A stretch of 64,000 nucleotides of DNA. It comes from G958295645 sp965242735. GTDB lineage: Bacteria > Gemmatimonadota > Gemmatimonadetes > Longimicrobiales > Gaopeijiaceae. Positions 41,660-50,078 of this stretch are shown piece after piece; within the stretch, counting starts at the first letter, position 1; each line of letters opens with the position of its first letter. The DNA is taken from assembly GCA_965242735.1 (NCBI GenBank), contig OZ251497.1, forward strand, positions 558,001 to 622,000, in the 5' to 3' direction. The notes below the pieces were generated by a model, which was not told the DNA's origin, did no database searches, and was given only the letters and a program-made list of their open reading frames with translations. A program made the translations under genes and the position numbers.

Positions 41660-42616
41660 TCACCCCGCTTCCGGAAGGCCGTCCACGAGGGTCGCCATCC
41701 GGGCCTGCTCGTCCTCGTTCGGCAAGCGGCCGTGGGCGGCGCCGGCGTTGTCCAGCATGTGGTCGGGGTTGCTCGTCGCGGGCGTCACGACGGTCACGGC
41801 CGGGTGCGCCGCCGCGAATTTGATGAAGAAGCGCGCCCACGAGTCCGCGCCGAAGTCCGCCGCCCAGGCGGGGACTTCGCGGTCGCCGACGCGCTGGAAG
41901 AGCCGGGTGCGGCCGAAGGGCACGTAGACCAGCACGCCGATGCCGCGCTCGGCGGCCAGCGGCAGGATGGCGTCCGCCGCGCTGCGGTTGTCCACCGCGT
42001 AGTCGATGCCGATGAAGTCGAGCGGGTAGTCGCGCATCGCCTGGGCCAGCGCGTCGTACTGCCGCTTGCTGGTGGACGTGATGCCGATGTAGCGGACGCG
42101 GCCTTCCGCCTTGAGTTCCTCCAGGATGCCCACCTGCGTGGGCGGGTCGCCGAGGTTGTGCACTTGGATCAGGTCGATGGCGGGCACCCTCAGTCGGTCG
42201 AAGGAGCGCTCGATCTGCTCGCGCGCCGCATCCGGGTCCGCCGATCCGCCGCCGCGCCGGGCGACGTTGACCTTGGTGGCCCAGAAGATGTCGCCCGAGA
42301 CGCCCAAGTCCGCGGCGATCCGCCCGGCGGCTTCTTCCGAGGGCCCGTAGCTGGGCGCCGTGTCGAACACGGTGGCGCCGCTCTCCACGAAGGCCCGCAT
42401 GACCTCGGTGAGCCGGCTCAGGTCGTCGCCGCCCGCCATCCGGCGAAAGGACGCCGAGCTGCCCAGCCCGACGATGGGAAGGCGCTCGTCCGTGCCCGGA
42501 ATTGGCCTCGTCAGCAGGTCCTGCCGTCCGAGGGCGCCGAGCGACGAGCCCGGGGCCACGGCCAGCAAGGCGCTGGCGGCGGCGGTCGATTGAATCCATT
42601 CGCGGCGAGTTGGCAT
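41660..42616 (-). CDS. Exported aldo/keto reductase
   Basis: The protein is 318 residues from ATG 42616, chosen because it begins a twin-arginine-like signal (MPTRREWIQSTAAASALLAV) after GGAGGAC. The AKR barrel follows, with the tetrad Asp and Tyr in FDTAPSYG, Lys in WATKVNV and His in LIQVHNLGDPP. The class reduces or oxidises aldehydes and sugars with NADPH. A Tat signal is consistent with the cofactor being loaded before export. It lies in a minus-strand run with the membrane protein and deacetylase. Confidence 0.85.
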   Translation of the reverse strand: MPTRREWIQSTAAASALLAVAPGSSLGALGRQDLLTRPIPGTDERLPIVGLGSSASFRRMAGGDDLSRLTEVMRAFVESGATVFDTAPSYGPSEEAAGRIAADLGVSGDIFWATKVNVARRGGGSADPDAAREQIERSFDRLRVPAIDLIQVHNLGDPPTQVGILEELKAEGRVRYIGITSTSKRQYDALAQAMRDYPLDFIGIDYAVDNRSAADAILPLAAERGIGVLVYVPFGRTRLFQRVGDREVPAWAADFGADSWARFFIKFAAAHPAVTVVTPATSNPDHMLDNAGAAHGRLPNEDEQARMATLVDGLPEAG

Positions 42617-42820
42617 GTCTGCGTCCTCCATTCTGGCGTTGCTTGGGAGACCCCCTGTGCCGCGACGGGTCGCGCGTCGCGCCGAGGGGACGGCAAGCAA
42701 GGTGGACGATGCGGGCGAGCGACGCAAGTTGGGGGCCCGTCCCGGGCGTGGACCAGCCTGCGTTGGGGGGCGACCTCGCCCTCGACGTGCCGGGCCGCTG
42801 CCTCCCGCCGCGGACGGCCG

Positions 42821-43165
42821 CTAGCGGGCGGACTCGGGCAGAGACTTCAAGGCGTCTTCGCCGTTCGCCTTGCAGCCGGTGAACGTGCGCTCGGTCCAGA
42901 GGAACACGGTGATGGGCGGCGTGGAGCTCGCCACGAAGGCGTAGTGGCCCGGGCACGACAGCGTGAAGCCGAAATGGCCTTCGCTGTTCGACACGCTGAT
43001 GCGGCGGCTGTCTCCGCTGCTCACTTCGACGATGTCCATGCTGGGGATCTCCGAGGGATCCGTGGTCCAGCGCCCGCTCACTTCGGCTTCGTCCCAGCAC
43101 GCGGCCAGCACGAGGACGGCGGCCAGGCTCAGGAGCTTGGCCGCGATTGGGTTGATCCTGTTCAA
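42821..43165 (-). CDS. Small lipoprotein, unknown function
   Basis: The product is 114 residues. TTG 43165 is chosen because it follows a strong AAGGAGGAAG and begins a lipoprotein signal (KLLSLAAVLVLAAC); longer frames lack these. The mature part (SGRWTTDPSEIPSMDIVEVS, then CPGHYAFVASSTPPITVFLW) has no recognised domain and looks like a small beta protein. It diverges from the WYL regulator gene across a 317-base region. Confidence 0.65.
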   Translation of the reverse strand: MNRINPIAAKLLSLAAVLVLAACWDEAEVSGRWTTDPSEIPSMDIVEVSSGDSRRISVSNSEGHFGFTLSCPGHYAFVASSTPPITVFLWTERTFTGCKANGEDALKSLPESAR

Positions 43166-43341
43166 TCTTCTTCCTCCTTGGAAGATGCGTGGGAGCGCTT
43201 GGCGTCGCCGAAGGGCGTCGGCCTCGCACCCGACTGCGCAGGGCGGGCTCGCAAGCGGCTCCCTTGGGGCCGGCCGAGTTCGGTTGCCGGGGCAGCGAAC
43301 GCGGGCCGTTGCGAAATGCACGGCGGACAACTTCGCCGGGG

Positions 43342-43406
43342 GGTACGACAGCGGTTCTCGCATAGGACGCCGCGCCTGTCGCAACGCCGGAACTCGTTGT
43401 CGTACC
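43342..43406. promoter_or_regulatory. Inverted repeat upstream of the WYL operon
   Basis: GGTACGACA at 43342-43350 and its exact complement TGTCGTACC at 43398-43406 form a widely spaced inverted repeat, about 80 bases ahead of the first WYL gene. WYL regulators of defence islands (BrxR, CapW) bind inverted repeats in their own promoters, so this is a candidate operator. The 47-base spacing is wider than usual. Confidence 0.35.
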
Positions 43407-43482
43407 TCCCCGGTATCTTCTTGAATTGCCCTGCTCCCGCCCTCCGGCCGGCGACATGCCGCCAGCGCAACGGACCGCGCCG

Positions 43483-44655
43483 ATGGAACCCACCAAGCTT
43501 CAGCGCTGGATCGATCTCGTGGCCTTCCTAGCGTCGCGGAGGTTTCCCGTCTCCAAGGAAGCGCTCTGGAGGCAGCTGCCGGCCTATTCGCGAGGACTGG
43601 ACGGCACGCCCCAGGAGCAGGCCTCGGTCGGCCGCATGTTCGAACGCGACAAGGACGAGCTGCGCGAGATGGGCATCGCCATCGAGACGACTTCGGTCTC
43701 GCCGCGCGCCGAGCCGGGCGACGGGACGGGATACCGCCTGTCCCGGCGTCTCCACCTTCCGCGGCTGCGCGTCGCAGAGCCCGGTCCGTCGGCCACGGAA
43801 CGCCGCATGCATCCCTTGCCGGGCGCCGCCGTGGTGTCGCCGCCGGAGGCCGTCCGCGCGCTGGGCGGCCTGCGCGAGCTCGCGACCGTGCCGGGCTTCC
43901 CGCTGGCGAGCGACGCCCAGTCCGCCTTTCGCAAGCTCTCGTTCGATCTCATGCCCCGCGGCCTGCCGGGCTCGCCCGTGCGATACGCCGCGTCGGCCGA
44001 GGCCGATCGCGCCGCCAAGACGCTTGCCCGCTTGTTCGACGCCGTGTCGCGCCGCAAGAAGCTGACCTTCTCCTACCAATCCATGACGCGCTCCGGAGCG
44101 CTCGAGCGCCGCGTCCGTCCCTACGGACTCCTGTTCGAGCTCGGCCGCTGGTACGTGGTCGGGCACGACGAGCGCCGAGAGGACGCGCGCGTGTTTCGGG
44201 TGGGACGAATGAGCAAGGTGCGCGTCGAACGGCGGTCGCCCGGCGCCCCCGACTTCGAGCTTCCCGACGACTTCGACCTGACCGACTTCGCCAACCGGAT
44301 GACGTGGGAGCTGGGCCCGGAGTCGGAGGAGGAGGAGGTCGTCGTGCACTTCGACTTCCCTTGCTCCGAGTGGGCCGGCCGCAACGACCACGGCGAACTC
44401 GTGACGGCGCGCGACGACGGGTCCGAACTGCGCCGCTTTCGCGTTCGCGACCTGGACCGTTTCGCGCGCTGGGCGCTGGGCTTGGCGGGACGGGCCCGCA
44501 TCGTCGAGCCCGAACGCGCCCGCGACCGCTTCCGCGAGATCGCGGCCGCCGTGGCCGGAGCGCACGCCTCTTCGGCCGCCACGCCGCTGGACCGCCGGAA
44601 GCTGCCTGACCCGGATGCCGCTCCGCCGCCCGCGCCCGTCGCCCAAGATGCCTGA
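43483..44655 (+). CDS. WYL-domain transcriptional regulator (PafB/BrxR-like), first of pair
   Basis: The protein is 390 residues from ATG 43483; ATGs at 43426 and 43456 are in frame but none has a clear ribosome site. An N-terminal winged helix (RWIDLVAFLASRRFPVSKEA, then SVGRMFERDKDELREMGIAI) is followed by a WYL domain (LTFSYQSMTRSGA, RVRPYGLLFELGRWYVVGHD, ARVFRVGRMSKVRV) and a WCX-type C-terminal part. WYL proteins sense nucleic acid or nucleotide ligands and control defence or DNA-damage genes. It heads the defence island and is followed by a second WYL gene, as in PafB/PafC pairs, so they may act as a heterodimer. Confidence 0.85.
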   Translation: MEPTKLQRWIDLVAFLASRRFPVSKEALWRQLPAYSRGLDGTPQEQASVGRMFERDKDELREMGIAIETTSVSPRAEPGDGTGYRLSRRLHLPRLRVAEPGPSATERRMHPLPGAAVVSPPEAVRALGGLRELATVPGFPLASDAQSAFRKLSFDLMPRGLPGSPVRYAASAEADRAAKTLARLFDAVSRRKKLTFSYQSMTRSGALERRVRPYGLLFELGRWYVVGHDERREDARVFRVGRMSKVRVERRSPGAPDFELPDDFDLTDFANRMTWELGPESEEEEVVVHFDFPCSEWAGRNDHGELVTARDDGSELRRFRVRDLDRFARWALGLAGRARIVEPERARDRFREIAAAVAGAHASSAATPLDRRKLPDPDAAPPPAPVAQDA

Positions 44656-44728
44656 CCGTGCCGCCGGTCCGCCGCCTCGTCGCGGCGCCGCCACGCTGCC
44701 CGCGGAGCCCGTCGCCCAAGATGCCTGA
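44648..44728 (+). CDS. 26-codon mini-ORF from a duplicated start site between the WYL genes
   Basis: ATG 44648 overlaps the stop of the first WYL gene, and its frame ends at TGA 44726-44728, overlapping ATG 44721 of the second. CCCGTCGCCCAAGATGCCTG occurs at both ends, 73 bases apart. The arrangement repeats that at 34084-34158 in the efflux operon. It is a probable coupling by-product rather than a functional peptide. Confidence 0.45.
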   Translation: MPDRAAGPPPRRGAATLPAEPVAQDA

Positions 44729-45740
44729 CGGCGCCGCTGCTTCGGCCCGCACGCGCTTCGAGCGCCTGGCCTACGTCATCGCGGCCGCGAGCCGGGAGGG
44801 CGGGGCGGAGATCCGTTCGGTGGCGCGCGAGCTCGGCACTTCCGAGGCGGGCGTGCTCCAGGACATCCAGGAGCTGACGACGAGGGACGACTACCGGTCC
44901 AGCGGATGGCCGGCGGACATCCTTCTCTTCCTGAGCAACGGCCGCGTCACCGTCGAACACGCAAGCTTCGGGGAGCGCCCGCTGCGCCTCTCCCCCCGCG
45001 AACACCTGTGCTTGGCGCTGGCCCTGCGCGGCGAACCTTCTTCGGAGAATTCGGCCGGGGACGCCGCCGGCCTGCTGCGTCTCGGCGAGACGCTGGTCGC
45101 GGACGGCCGGGCCCGAACCGGCGACGCGCCCGGCACGCTTCCCGGCGTGACGCTCTCGGAGCGCCGCGAAGGACAGTCCTCAGTGCGCAGAACCGTCGTG
45201 GCCGCCGCGTACGCCCGCCGCCCCTGCGTCTTGCGCTACCTCAAGCTCGCCGCCGACGGCGAGTCGCGTCGCGTCGTCCATCCCTACCTGGTGGTGTTCT
45301 CGGACGAGGCTTGGTACGTCGTCGGCCGCTGCGTCCAGTCCGAAGAAGTGCGAATCTTCCGGATGGACCGAATCCTGTCGGCGTCGCCGGCCGAGGGCAC
45401 GTTCGACGTCCCCGGCGACTTCGATCCCGGCGACTACGTGGACGCCGGCATGGACGAGCTCCTCTTCTCTTCGACGAGCCGCAAGGCATACGTGCGCTAT
45501 TCGCCGCGAATCGCTCGGAGAGTTCGGGAACGCGCGTCGCACCGCAGCCTCTCCATGGAAGACAACGGCGACGGCAGCGTGACCGTCTGCCACGCAGTGG
45601 CCGACCCGCACTGGTTGCTCAGCCACGTTCTTCGCCACGGAGGCGACGCCGTCGTCGAAGGTCCCGACGACCTCCGCCGCCTGGTCCACGACGCCGCCGG
45701 CCGCTTGGCGGATCTGGCAAGGGAGCCGGACAAGCCGTAG
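44721..45740 (+). CDS. WYL-domain transcriptional regulator, second of pair
   Basis: This 339-residue protein starts at ATG 44721. The N-terminal winged helix (RFERLAYVIAAASREGGAEI, then VARELGTSEAGVLQDIQEL) is followed by a WYL domain (RPCVLRYLKLAADGESR, RVVHPYLVVFSDEAWYVVGR, VRIFRMDRILSASP) and a WCX-like end. It differs enough from the first WYL protein not to be a recent copy. It probably works with that protein to control the genes that follow after a 128-base gap. Confidence 0.85.
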   Translation: MPDGAAASARTRFERLAYVIAAASREGGAEIRSVARELGTSEAGVLQDIQELTTRDDYRSSGWPADILLFLSNGRVTVEHASFGERPLRLSPREHLCLALALRGEPSSENSAGDAAGLLRLGETLVADGRARTGDAPGTLPGVTLSERREGQSSVRRTVVAAAYARRPCVLRYLKLAADGESRRVVHPYLVVFSDEAWYVVGRCVQSEEVRIFRMDRILSASPAEGTFDVPGDFDPGDYVDAGMDELLFSSTSRKAYVRYSPRIARRVRERASHRSLSMEDNGDGSVTVCHAVADPHWLLSHVLRHGGDAVVEGPDDLRRLVHDAAGRLADLAREPDKP

Positions 45741-45868
45741 GGTAGGGTAGAGCCGAGAACGCTCGTCCTGCGGCCTCCCCCGACGCCGGCCGCGGGGGTC
45801 CTTCGCGCCCAGCCCCGGAGCATCCCTGTCATGCGCCTGCCTCGCCTGCCCGGCGCCGCGTTGCCCAA

Positions 45869-47167
45869 GTGAGCGCGCTTCTCCCCACCAACCTGCGCGC
45901 CCTGCTGGGCGGACGCCGGGCCGAGTCGGCGCGCCTCGAGCTCAAGGCGCGGTGGGACCCGGAGACCACCGGCCCGCAGGCCCTGGCCACCATCTGCGCC
46001 TTCGCCAACGACCACCTCCACCTGAACGGCGGCTACTTGGTCCTGGGCGTCGCGGAAGAAGAAGGACGGGCCGTGCTGCCCCCGCGCGGACTCTCCGATC
46101 CCGACATGCAGGCGGCGGCCAAGTGGATTCGCGGCGCATGCAACCGGCTCGACCCGGCGTACCAGCCCGTCGTGTCGCCGGAAGCCATGGACGGCCGCAA
46201 CGTGCTCGTCGTCTGGGCGCCCGCCAGCGAACTGCGGCCGCACAGCGCCCCCGGCGGACGGAGGCGCGAACGGATGTTCTGGATTCGCTTGGGCGCCGAG
46301 ACCGTGGACGCCGCGGCCAACGGCCTCTTGCCCGCTTTGTTGCGCCAGACTGCGCGAGTCCCGTGGGACGACCGCCGCGCAGAGGACGCCGCCGTGGCCG
46401 ATCTGCGGGAAGCGCGGGTGCGAGAGTTCCTGCGGGACGTGGGGAGCCGGCTGCAGGAGTTCGCCGACCCGCTCGACACGTACCGGAGGATGCGCATCAC
46501 GACCCGCGTGAAGGAGCACGACGCGCCCCGCAACGTGGGACTCCTCTTCTTCGCGGACGACCCTTCGCGCTGGTTCCGAGGCGCCGCGATCGAACTCGCC
46601 CGCTTTCCCGACGGACCCGCCGCGTCCACGCTGGACGAGCACGCGTTCCGAGGCGGCCTGGCCGACCAGCTTCGGCGTTGCTTGACCCACTTGGAGAGCC
46701 TCTCCGAAGTTCGCGTGGAGAAGAGCCCCGACACGCCCTTCGCCCGCCGCACGGCCCGCTGGCCGGCCGCCGCCGTCCGCGAGGCCCTGGTCAACGCCGT
46801 CTACCACCGCAGCTACGAGGCCGACGCGCCCGACCCCGTCAAGGTCTACGTCTACCCGGACCGCATGACGATCACCAGCTATCCCGGCCCGGCGCCGGGC
46901 ATCGAGGCCGAGCACTTCGAGCCGGGAGCGCCCAGGCCGAACGTCCCCGCCCGCAACCGCCGCATCGGCGAATTCCTCAAGGACCTCGAGCTGGCCGAAG
47001 CCCGCCTGACCGGCCTCGACAAGATCCACGCCGCCATGGAGCGCAACGGCTCGCCGCCGCCCCGCTTCGAATTCGACGAGGGACGCACGTACTTCACGGT
47101 GGTCCTGCCGGTGCACCGGGCGCACTGCGGGCTGGCCGGGGCGGACGAAGGTGGAGGGCCGGGGTGA
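45869..47167 (+). CDS. AlbA_2 DNA-binding ATPase (COG2865-type)
   Basis: The product is 432 residues from GTG 45869. The N-terminal AlbA_2 (Schlafen-like) domain is recognisable from SARLELKARWDPETTGPQAL, CAFANDHLHLNGGYLVLGVA and ADEV-type surroundings. The C-terminal half has a GHKL-like part (AVREALVNAVYHRSYEADAP, YPDRMTITSYPGP). Unlike the regulator at 11909 it is full length, but it lacks a clear winged-helix tail. Proteins of this type occur as regulators or sensors in defence islands. Its stop overlaps the start of the next gene (GTGA), beginning a chain of four genes coupled in this way. Confidence 0.8.
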   Translation: MSALLPTNLRALLGGRRAESARLELKARWDPETTGPQALATICAFANDHLHLNGGYLVLGVAEEEGRAVLPPRGLSDPDMQAAAKWIRGACNRLDPAYQPVVSPEAMDGRNVLVVWAPASELRPHSAPGGRRRERMFWIRLGAETVDAAANGLLPALLRQTARVPWDDRRAEDAAVADLREARVREFLRDVGSRLQEFADPLDTYRRMRITTRVKEHDAPRNVGLLFFADDPSRWFRGAAIELARFPDGPAASTLDEHAFRGGLADQLRRCLTHLESLSEVRVEKSPDTPFARRTARWPAAAVREALVNAVYHRSYEADAPDPVKVYVYPDRMTITSYPGPAPGIEAEHFEPGAPRPNVPARNRRIGEFLKDLELAEARLTGLDKIHAAMERNGSPPPRFEFDEGRTYFTVVLPVHRAHCGLAGADEGGGPG

Positions 47168-49305
47168 TGTCGGAGCGGACGGCGGGCCCTGGTCGCGACG
47201 CGGTGCCGGAGCGGATGGCGATGTCGGCTCCGGGCATGTCCCCGGATCGGCAGGCGGTGTCGGCTCCGGGCATGTCCCCGGATCGGCAGGCATCGGCGCG
47301 AGTAGCGTCTCCTGAGCGCCAAGGCCCGCCCCGCTGGCGCTTCCGGGTCATGTCGCCGTCGGAGATCAACGAGAATCCCGTGCAGGGCGAGTTCTTCGGC
47401 TCCGACCTGCCCAAGCGCTTCGTCCGGGAGTCGATTCAGAATTCCTTGGACGCTCGCGCAGGCGCCGCCGCCGTGCGGGTCCGCTTCGCGATCAGCGGGA
47501 CGGCAGGCGCGTTGCCGCCGGAGCGGGCGGCGCCATATCTGAACGGGCTGCGACGCCACTTCTGCGCGGTCGTGGACGCCGAGGCCGCGTCGGGCGGCGG
47601 CAAGGACGAGCTGGAAGAGCGCAAGTCCTCGTTCCACCGTCCCATGCCCTTTCTGGTCGTGGAGGACTTCGGCACGTTCGGCTTGCAAGGCGACGTGCGC
47701 GCCAACGCCCCGCAGGCCAAGGACAACCACTTCTGGGGCCTGTTCCGAAGCGTCGGCATCTCGCCCAAGGGCAAGGACGCAGGCGGCTCGTGGGGGCTCG
47801 GCAAGTGGGTGTTCCCGAGCGCTTCCAAGCTCAACGCCTTCCTCGGGGTGACCCGTCGCCAGGACGACGACCAGTTGCTCCTCATGGGCCAAGCCATGCT
47901 CAAGCTGCACGAGTTGGACGAAAAGAAGTACGCCCACTACGGCTACTTCGCGGCCGCCTCGAACGAACAGGACGACAGCTGGCTGCCCATGCCGGCGAGT
48001 TCGGCTGCGCCCCACGCCGCGTTCGTGGGGCAAGCGGTGGATGACTTCGGCCTCGAGGACCGAGACCAGGCGGGAACGTCGGTGGTGGTGCCGCACCCGG
48101 AAGACGAGCTGAGGGACCCGGACAAGCTCGCCTGGGCTGTGATCACCCAGTACTTCTGGCCGATCGTGGCCGGCGACCTGGTGGTCGAGATCGTCGCGGG
48201 GGACGCGACAAGGCGGGTCATCGACGCCGAGACGATCAGCCGCGAGGTGCACAACTGCGACGCCGGGCCGGCGAATTCGGCCGAAGAGGCGGCAGAATCA
48301 ATGGCGGGCGCAATCGAGCTGGCCGCCTGGGGTGCGAGCGCGCCGCGGAATCGCGACGTGCCTGCTGTGGCCGACCTCAAGAAGGCGGCCCTGTCGCCCG
48401 CCGTGCTGCAAGGCGTCCGCCGCCGGTACGAGCACGGCGAGCGCTTGGCGTTCGCCGTTAAGACCGCGGTTCGCCCGCCCGCCGGAGAACGGCCTGGTCC
48501 TTCCATCGCTGCGGGGCATTTCCGCGTCTTCCTGGAGAGGGACGAGGCTCTTGCCAAGGGGCACGACTACCACGTGCGAGGACATCTGCATATTCCGGGA
48601 ATGGACTTTCTTCACAACTTCCAGGCTCGGGCGCTGACGTTGGTCGACAGTCGATCCAACCTTGGTCACCTGTTGCGGGACTCGGAGGGTCCCGCCCACG
48701 ACAAGTGGAACGCCTATGCCCCTCGCCTCAAGGAGAAGGGATGGCGGGCGCCCGCCCTGCGGGTCCGGGAAGCCCAGCGGGCGGCAGAGCGAATTCTCCA
48801 GCAGCTGGTCGCCGAGCCGGAAGAAAAGCAGCGGGACGCGCTGGCGGACCTGTTCCCGTTGAAGACCCCGAGCCGCCGCGACAAGTCCAGCGGCGGCAAG
48901 CCCCCCGGCGGCTGGGATCCGTCTGACCACCGCGAACCGAAGCCCGCTCCCCGCATCCGAGGCGCCCGAGGCGGCATCGCGCTGACGACGGAGGCTGACG
49001 ACGGATTGGGCGGCACGATCTGGACGGTTCGGGTCGCGTACGACGTGGCCCGCGGCAGTGCCCGCACTGCACTCTCGCGTTTTGCGAGCGGCGTCAAGGC
49101 GGGCTGTCCCGATTTCTCGTTTCACGACAACCGTCTCTCCGTCGACGCGAAGGGATGCACGACCGACGTGGTGGCCGACAACGAACTCCGGGTCGTCGTC
49201 ACGGAGCCCGAGATGTCTCTGGTGGTGAAAGGCTTCGACGGACGGGACTTGCTGGTGGATGTCGTGCAGGTCGATACAGCTTCGACGAACGGGGAAGAAC
49301 CATGA
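47167..49305 (+). CDS. GHKL (Hsp90/MutL-like) ATPase, defence-island type
   Basis: The product is 712 residues from ATG 47167; a GTG at 47164 gives the overlap with the previous gene. The ATPase signature is in order: N box SIQNSLDARAG (about 88-98), G1 VVEDFGTFGLQGD (about 165-177) and G2 DAGGSWGLGKWVFPSAS (about 202-218). This resembles the nucleotide-binding fold of Hsp90, MutL and Morc proteins. The C-terminal half (FRVFLERDEALAKGHDYHVR, GGIALTTEADDGLGGTIW) is unassigned and may form a beta domain that contacts the next gene products. A 36-base repeat at 47224 adds a duplicated SAPGMSPDRQA near the N-terminus. It is the probable motor or sensor of this four-gene module. Confidence 0.75.
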   Translation: MSERTAGPGRDAVPERMAMSAPGMSPDRQAVSAPGMSPDRQASARVASPERQGPPRWRFRVMSPSEINENPVQGEFFGSDLPKRFVRESIQNSLDARAGAAAVRVRFAISGTAGALPPERAAPYLNGLRRHFCAVVDAEAASGGGKDELEERKSSFHRPMPFLVVEDFGTFGLQGDVRANAPQAKDNHFWGLFRSVGISPKGKDAGGSWGLGKWVFPSASKLNAFLGVTRRQDDDQLLLMGQAMLKLHELDEKKYAHYGYFAAASNEQDDSWLPMPASSAAPHAAFVGQAVDDFGLEDRDQAGTSVVVPHPEDELRDPDKLAWAVITQYFWPIVAGDLVVEIVAGDATRRVIDAETISREVHNCDAGPANSAEEAAESMAGAIELAAWGASAPRNRDVPAVADLKKAALSPAVLQGVRRRYEHGERLAFAVKTAVRPPAGERPGPSIAAGHFRVFLERDEALAKGHDYHVRGHLHIPGMDFLHNFQARALTLVDSRSNLGHLLRDSEGPAHDKWNAYAPRLKEKGWRAPALRVREAQRAAERILQQLVAEPEEKQRDALADLFPLKTPSRRDKSSGGKPPGGWDPSDHREPKPAPRIRGARGGIALTTEADDGLGGTIWTVRVAYDVARGSARTALSRFASGVKAGCPDFSFHDNRLSVDAKGCTTDVVADNELRVVVTEPEMSLVVKGFDGRDLLVDVVQVDTASTNGEEP
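47224..47295 (+). repeat. Two 36-base in-frame repeats in the GHKL ATPase gene
   Basis: TCGGCTCCGGGCATGTCCCC and following bases start at 47224 and again at 47260, giving two copies of SAPGMSPDRQA in the non-conserved N-terminus. The unit length equals that of the repeat in the helicase gene at 62421. Confidence 0.85.
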
Positions 49306-50078
49306 TCCGCCATTTCAACAGCACGGGCAGACGGGCGATCCGGCGTCCGCATGCTGTCGTTACGCTTCGGCGCCTGAAGCCCGACGGGGCGGCGGAGGAA
49401 TCCGACCACTGCTTCGACTTGAAGCTGGACCTCTCGAGCTACGGCTTCCAGAGCGACGCGAGCGTTCGAGTGGAGGCCTGGCGCGGCAATGCCTTCCAGC
49501 GCTGGAATTGGGGGACCGTCGGACGTCTTGCCGCACCTGCCGAGGCGGCCCGCGTGCTCCGCGACGTTCCCGAGACGTGCCGGTTCCGGGTCGCCGTGGT
49601 GGAGGCGGGAGCCTCCGGGCGCCTGCTGGGCTTGGCGGACAAGCTGGTGCCCCGGCGGTCCGTGGAATCGATTCTGCCGGTGGTGCGCAAGGACATCGGA
49701 AGCGAAGTCTGGCGGCTGGAATTCGGCGAAGGCGCCGACATTGCCGAACTGTGGATCAACAAGCGCATCCCGGGCATGAGCGACGTAGTGCGCAACGACT
49801 CGGCCTTCCGTGCCCTGGTGATGCCCCAGGTTCTGCGTTCGATCCTGGAGCGCGGCTTGCTGATAAGGCGCGAACGCCCAGACGACGCGGAAGGACCGTG
49901 GAGGCCTTGGTTCGACTTGGCTGCGGACATCCTGCCGGGTCAGCAGCCGCCACCGTTGGAGGACGACGCCCAGGAGGACGACATCGCCAGGGCTGACGGG
50001 TGGATCGACCAAGTCGTGGCGGCATTCGCGCAGAAGCGCGTCAAGGCCTTCGACCTGTACCGAAGGCGGAAGCGATGA
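49302..50078 (+). CDS. Unknown protein of the coupled defence module
   Basis: The product is 258 residues from ATG 49302, overlapping the ATPase stop (ATGA). I recognise no family. It appears soluble with mixed alpha/beta content. The middle (FRVAVVEAGASGRLLGLADK, then RKDIGSEVWRLEFGEGADIA, ELWINKRIPGM) looks well folded, and the end is acidic then basic (EDDAQEDD to YRRRKR). It is always read with the ATPase because of the overlap, so it is probably its partner. It could be a scaffold, adaptor or a nuclease of unfamiliar type. Confidence 0.7.
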   Translation: MIRHFNSTGRRAIRRPHAVVTLRRLKPDGAAEESDHCFDLKLDLSSYGFQSDASVRVEAWRGNAFQRWNWGTVGRLAAPAEAARVLRDVPETCRFRVAVVEAGASGRLLGLADKLVPRRSVESILPVVRKDIGSEVWRLEFGEGADIAELWINKRIPGMSDVVRNDSAFRALVMPQVLRSILERGLLIRRERPDDAEGPWRPWFDLAADILPGQQPPPLEDDAQEDDIARADGWIDQVVAAFAQKRVKAFDLYRRRKR

